A stretch of 64,000 nucleotides of DNA from Ignavibacterium sp. Lineage in GTDB: Bacteria; Zixibacteria; MSB-5A5; GN15; PGXB01. The position numbers and the translations under genes were made by a program. A model generated the notes under the pieces. That model was not told the origin of the DNA. It saw only the letters and a program-made list of their open reading frames with translations, and did not search any database. The stretch is taken from positions 1 through 64,000 of the forward strand of contig DYGG01000008.1 in NCBI GenBank assembly GCA_020724775.1. Direction: 5' to 3'. This document shows, in pieces, positions 63,084 through 64,000 of the stretch (position 1 is its first letter; each line of letters begins with the position of its first letter).

Positions 63084-63983
63084 ATGAAGAAGGCTGATGC
63101 TGTTGTTACACGACGAGAATTTCTTAAGACCGGCACTGTGGTTGCGGTCGGATTGGCGGCGGGATTGCCGTCACTGGCGGAAGAACTGGCCGCCCCGTTT
63201 TACACCAGTCGGATTATTCTTATCCGGGACAAGAACGCAGTCGGTCCCGATGGCGCAATCAACGGCGAAATTCTACAGAAGATGCTCGATGATGCTGTTT
63301 GCGCTTTCTTTGAGATTAAAACACCGCTGGAGGGCTGGAAAAAAATCATCAAACCGGAGGATATTGTCGGAATCAAGAGCAATGTCTGGAAATATCTGCC
63401 GACTCCCTCCGCTCTGGAAGATGCCATCAGGACGCGCTTAATGGAGGTTGGGGTCGATGCCGCTGATATTTCGGTCGATGACCGCAATGTCTTAAATAAT
63501 CCGGTCTTTCAAAAAGCGACAGCGTTGATAAACATCCGCCCTATGCGCACCCATTCCTGGTCGGGGGTGGGGAGCCTAATCAAAAACTATATCATGTTTG
63601 TCGAGGAGCCCTCGGATTATCATGACAATTCCTGCGCTCCGCTGGGCGCTATCTGGCATTTGCCGCATGTCAAAGATAAGACCCGCCTGAATATTCTGGT
63701 GATGCTGACACCGCAGTTTCATAACGCCGGACCGCATCATTTCGACAAAGAGTATATCTGGAATTACGGAGGCTTGATTGTCAGCAACGACCCGGTGGCG
63801 GCCGATACGGTCGGTTTGCGAATAATCCAGAAGAAACGGAAACGGTATTACGGCGATGACCGTCCTCTCCGCCCGGCGGCGCATCATATTGCTATCGCCG
63901 GAACCAAGTACAACCTCGGTACCAGTGACCTGAGCAAAATCGAGATAGTTCGTCTCGGTTGGATGGAGGAGAGTTTGATATAG
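63084..63983 (+). CDS. Tat-exported DUF362-family protein
   Basis: A 299-residue protein with a twin-arginine signal (TRREFLK at residues 9-15, then a hydrophobic stretch to about residue 32). The mature part, with EDIVGIKSNVWKYLPTPSALEDAI, INIRPMRTHSWSGVGSLIKN and SNDPVAADTVGLRII, fits DUF362 proteins. Many DUF362 members carry 4Fe-4S ferredoxin domains, but none of the needed cysteine clusters is seen here. Tat export implies folding, and perhaps cofactor loading, before secretion. Function unknown. Confidence 0.8.
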   Translation: MKKADAVVTRREFLKTGTVVAVGLAAGLPSLAEELAAPFYTSRIILIRDKNAVGPDGAINGEILQKMLDDAVCAFFEIKTPLEGWKKIIKPEDIVGIKSNVWKYLPTPSALEDAIRTRLMEVGVDAADISVDDRNVLNNPVFQKATALINIRPMRTHSWSGVGSLIKNYIMFVEEPSDYHDNSCAPLGAIWHLPHVKDKTRLNILVMLTPQFHNAGPHHFDKEYIWNYGGLIVSNDPVAADTVGLRIIQKKRKRYYGDDRPLRPAAHHIAIAGTKYNLGTSDLSKIEIVRLGWMEESLI

Positions 63984-64000
63984 GAGTGATTGTCAAAACC

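Overview
The window reads as one continuous bacterial chromosome segment: densely packed genes, many 1-4 nt stop/start overlaps, no phage, IS element, CRISPR array or rRNA. Four large secreted proteins end in the same double-EF-hand dockerin-like module, three of them preceded by thrombospondin-type-3 calcium repeats. Together with Fe/heme, FeoAB and pyrophosphatase genes and no visible Gram-positive traits, this style is what I associate with candidate phyla of the FCB group, Zixibacteria in particular. That placement is inference from protein style, not a marker-gene result.

Layout. 1-3418 (+): fatty-acid synthesis block fabD (3' end)-fabG-acpP-fabF, then rnc. 3540-4378: orphan etfB with its own terminator. 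4514-8861 (+): a two-gene ABC exporter whose nucleotide sites are asymmetric, then an inositol-monophosphatase-like gene. 8890-9705 (-): alpha/beta hydrolase. 9859-13054 (+): GlmM-like mutase and glmS, i.e. amino-sugar supply for the envelope. 13449-15452: membrane pyrophosphatase of the K+-dependent sequence type. 15646-22269 (-): three secreted dockerin proteins, one a metzincin protease.

22453-25298 (-): dtxR-like regulator, feoA, feoB (ferrous iron uptake). Divergent from it, 25541-37575 (+): a heme biosynthesis operon hemA-hemCD-hemB-hemL-[histidine kinase-response regulator]-hemE-hemN-hemH-hemY that covers every step from glutamyl-tRNA to protoheme. The roughly 250 bp between the two operons carries a strong dtxR promoter with a palindromic operator in its spacer, a similar 19-bp element over the predicted hemA -10, and an 18-bp box of the Rex or CRP/FNR type, so iron uptake and heme synthesis appear to be controlled from one shared region. 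37852-44070: a giant PAS-rich hybrid histidine kinase with a PocR domain.

44141-53485 (-): a long co-directional run: copA, pth, rpsF, rpsR, a DUF2232 membrane protein, rplI, a DUF151 nuclease-family protein, a TPR/substrate-binding fusion, larE and three small uncharacterised genes. 53572-55654 (-): ECF sigma factor, M23 peptidase and a 48-residue orphan ORF. 56029-58811 (+): short-chain dehydrogenase and a secreted M6-like protease. 58875-61317 (-): dienelactone hydrolase, trmO, tandem tRNA-Lys genes (TTT, CTT) and a secreted FKBP. 61677-63983 (+): a VOC-fold protein, a lipoprotein and a Tat-exported DUF362 protein.

The most unusual items are the shared iron/heme control region, the two-component system translationally coupled inside the heme operon, the cysteine-bracketed dockerin family with a 46-bp exact repeat between two of its genes, and the giant sensor kinase. 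I did not find a clearly new defence or mobile system.
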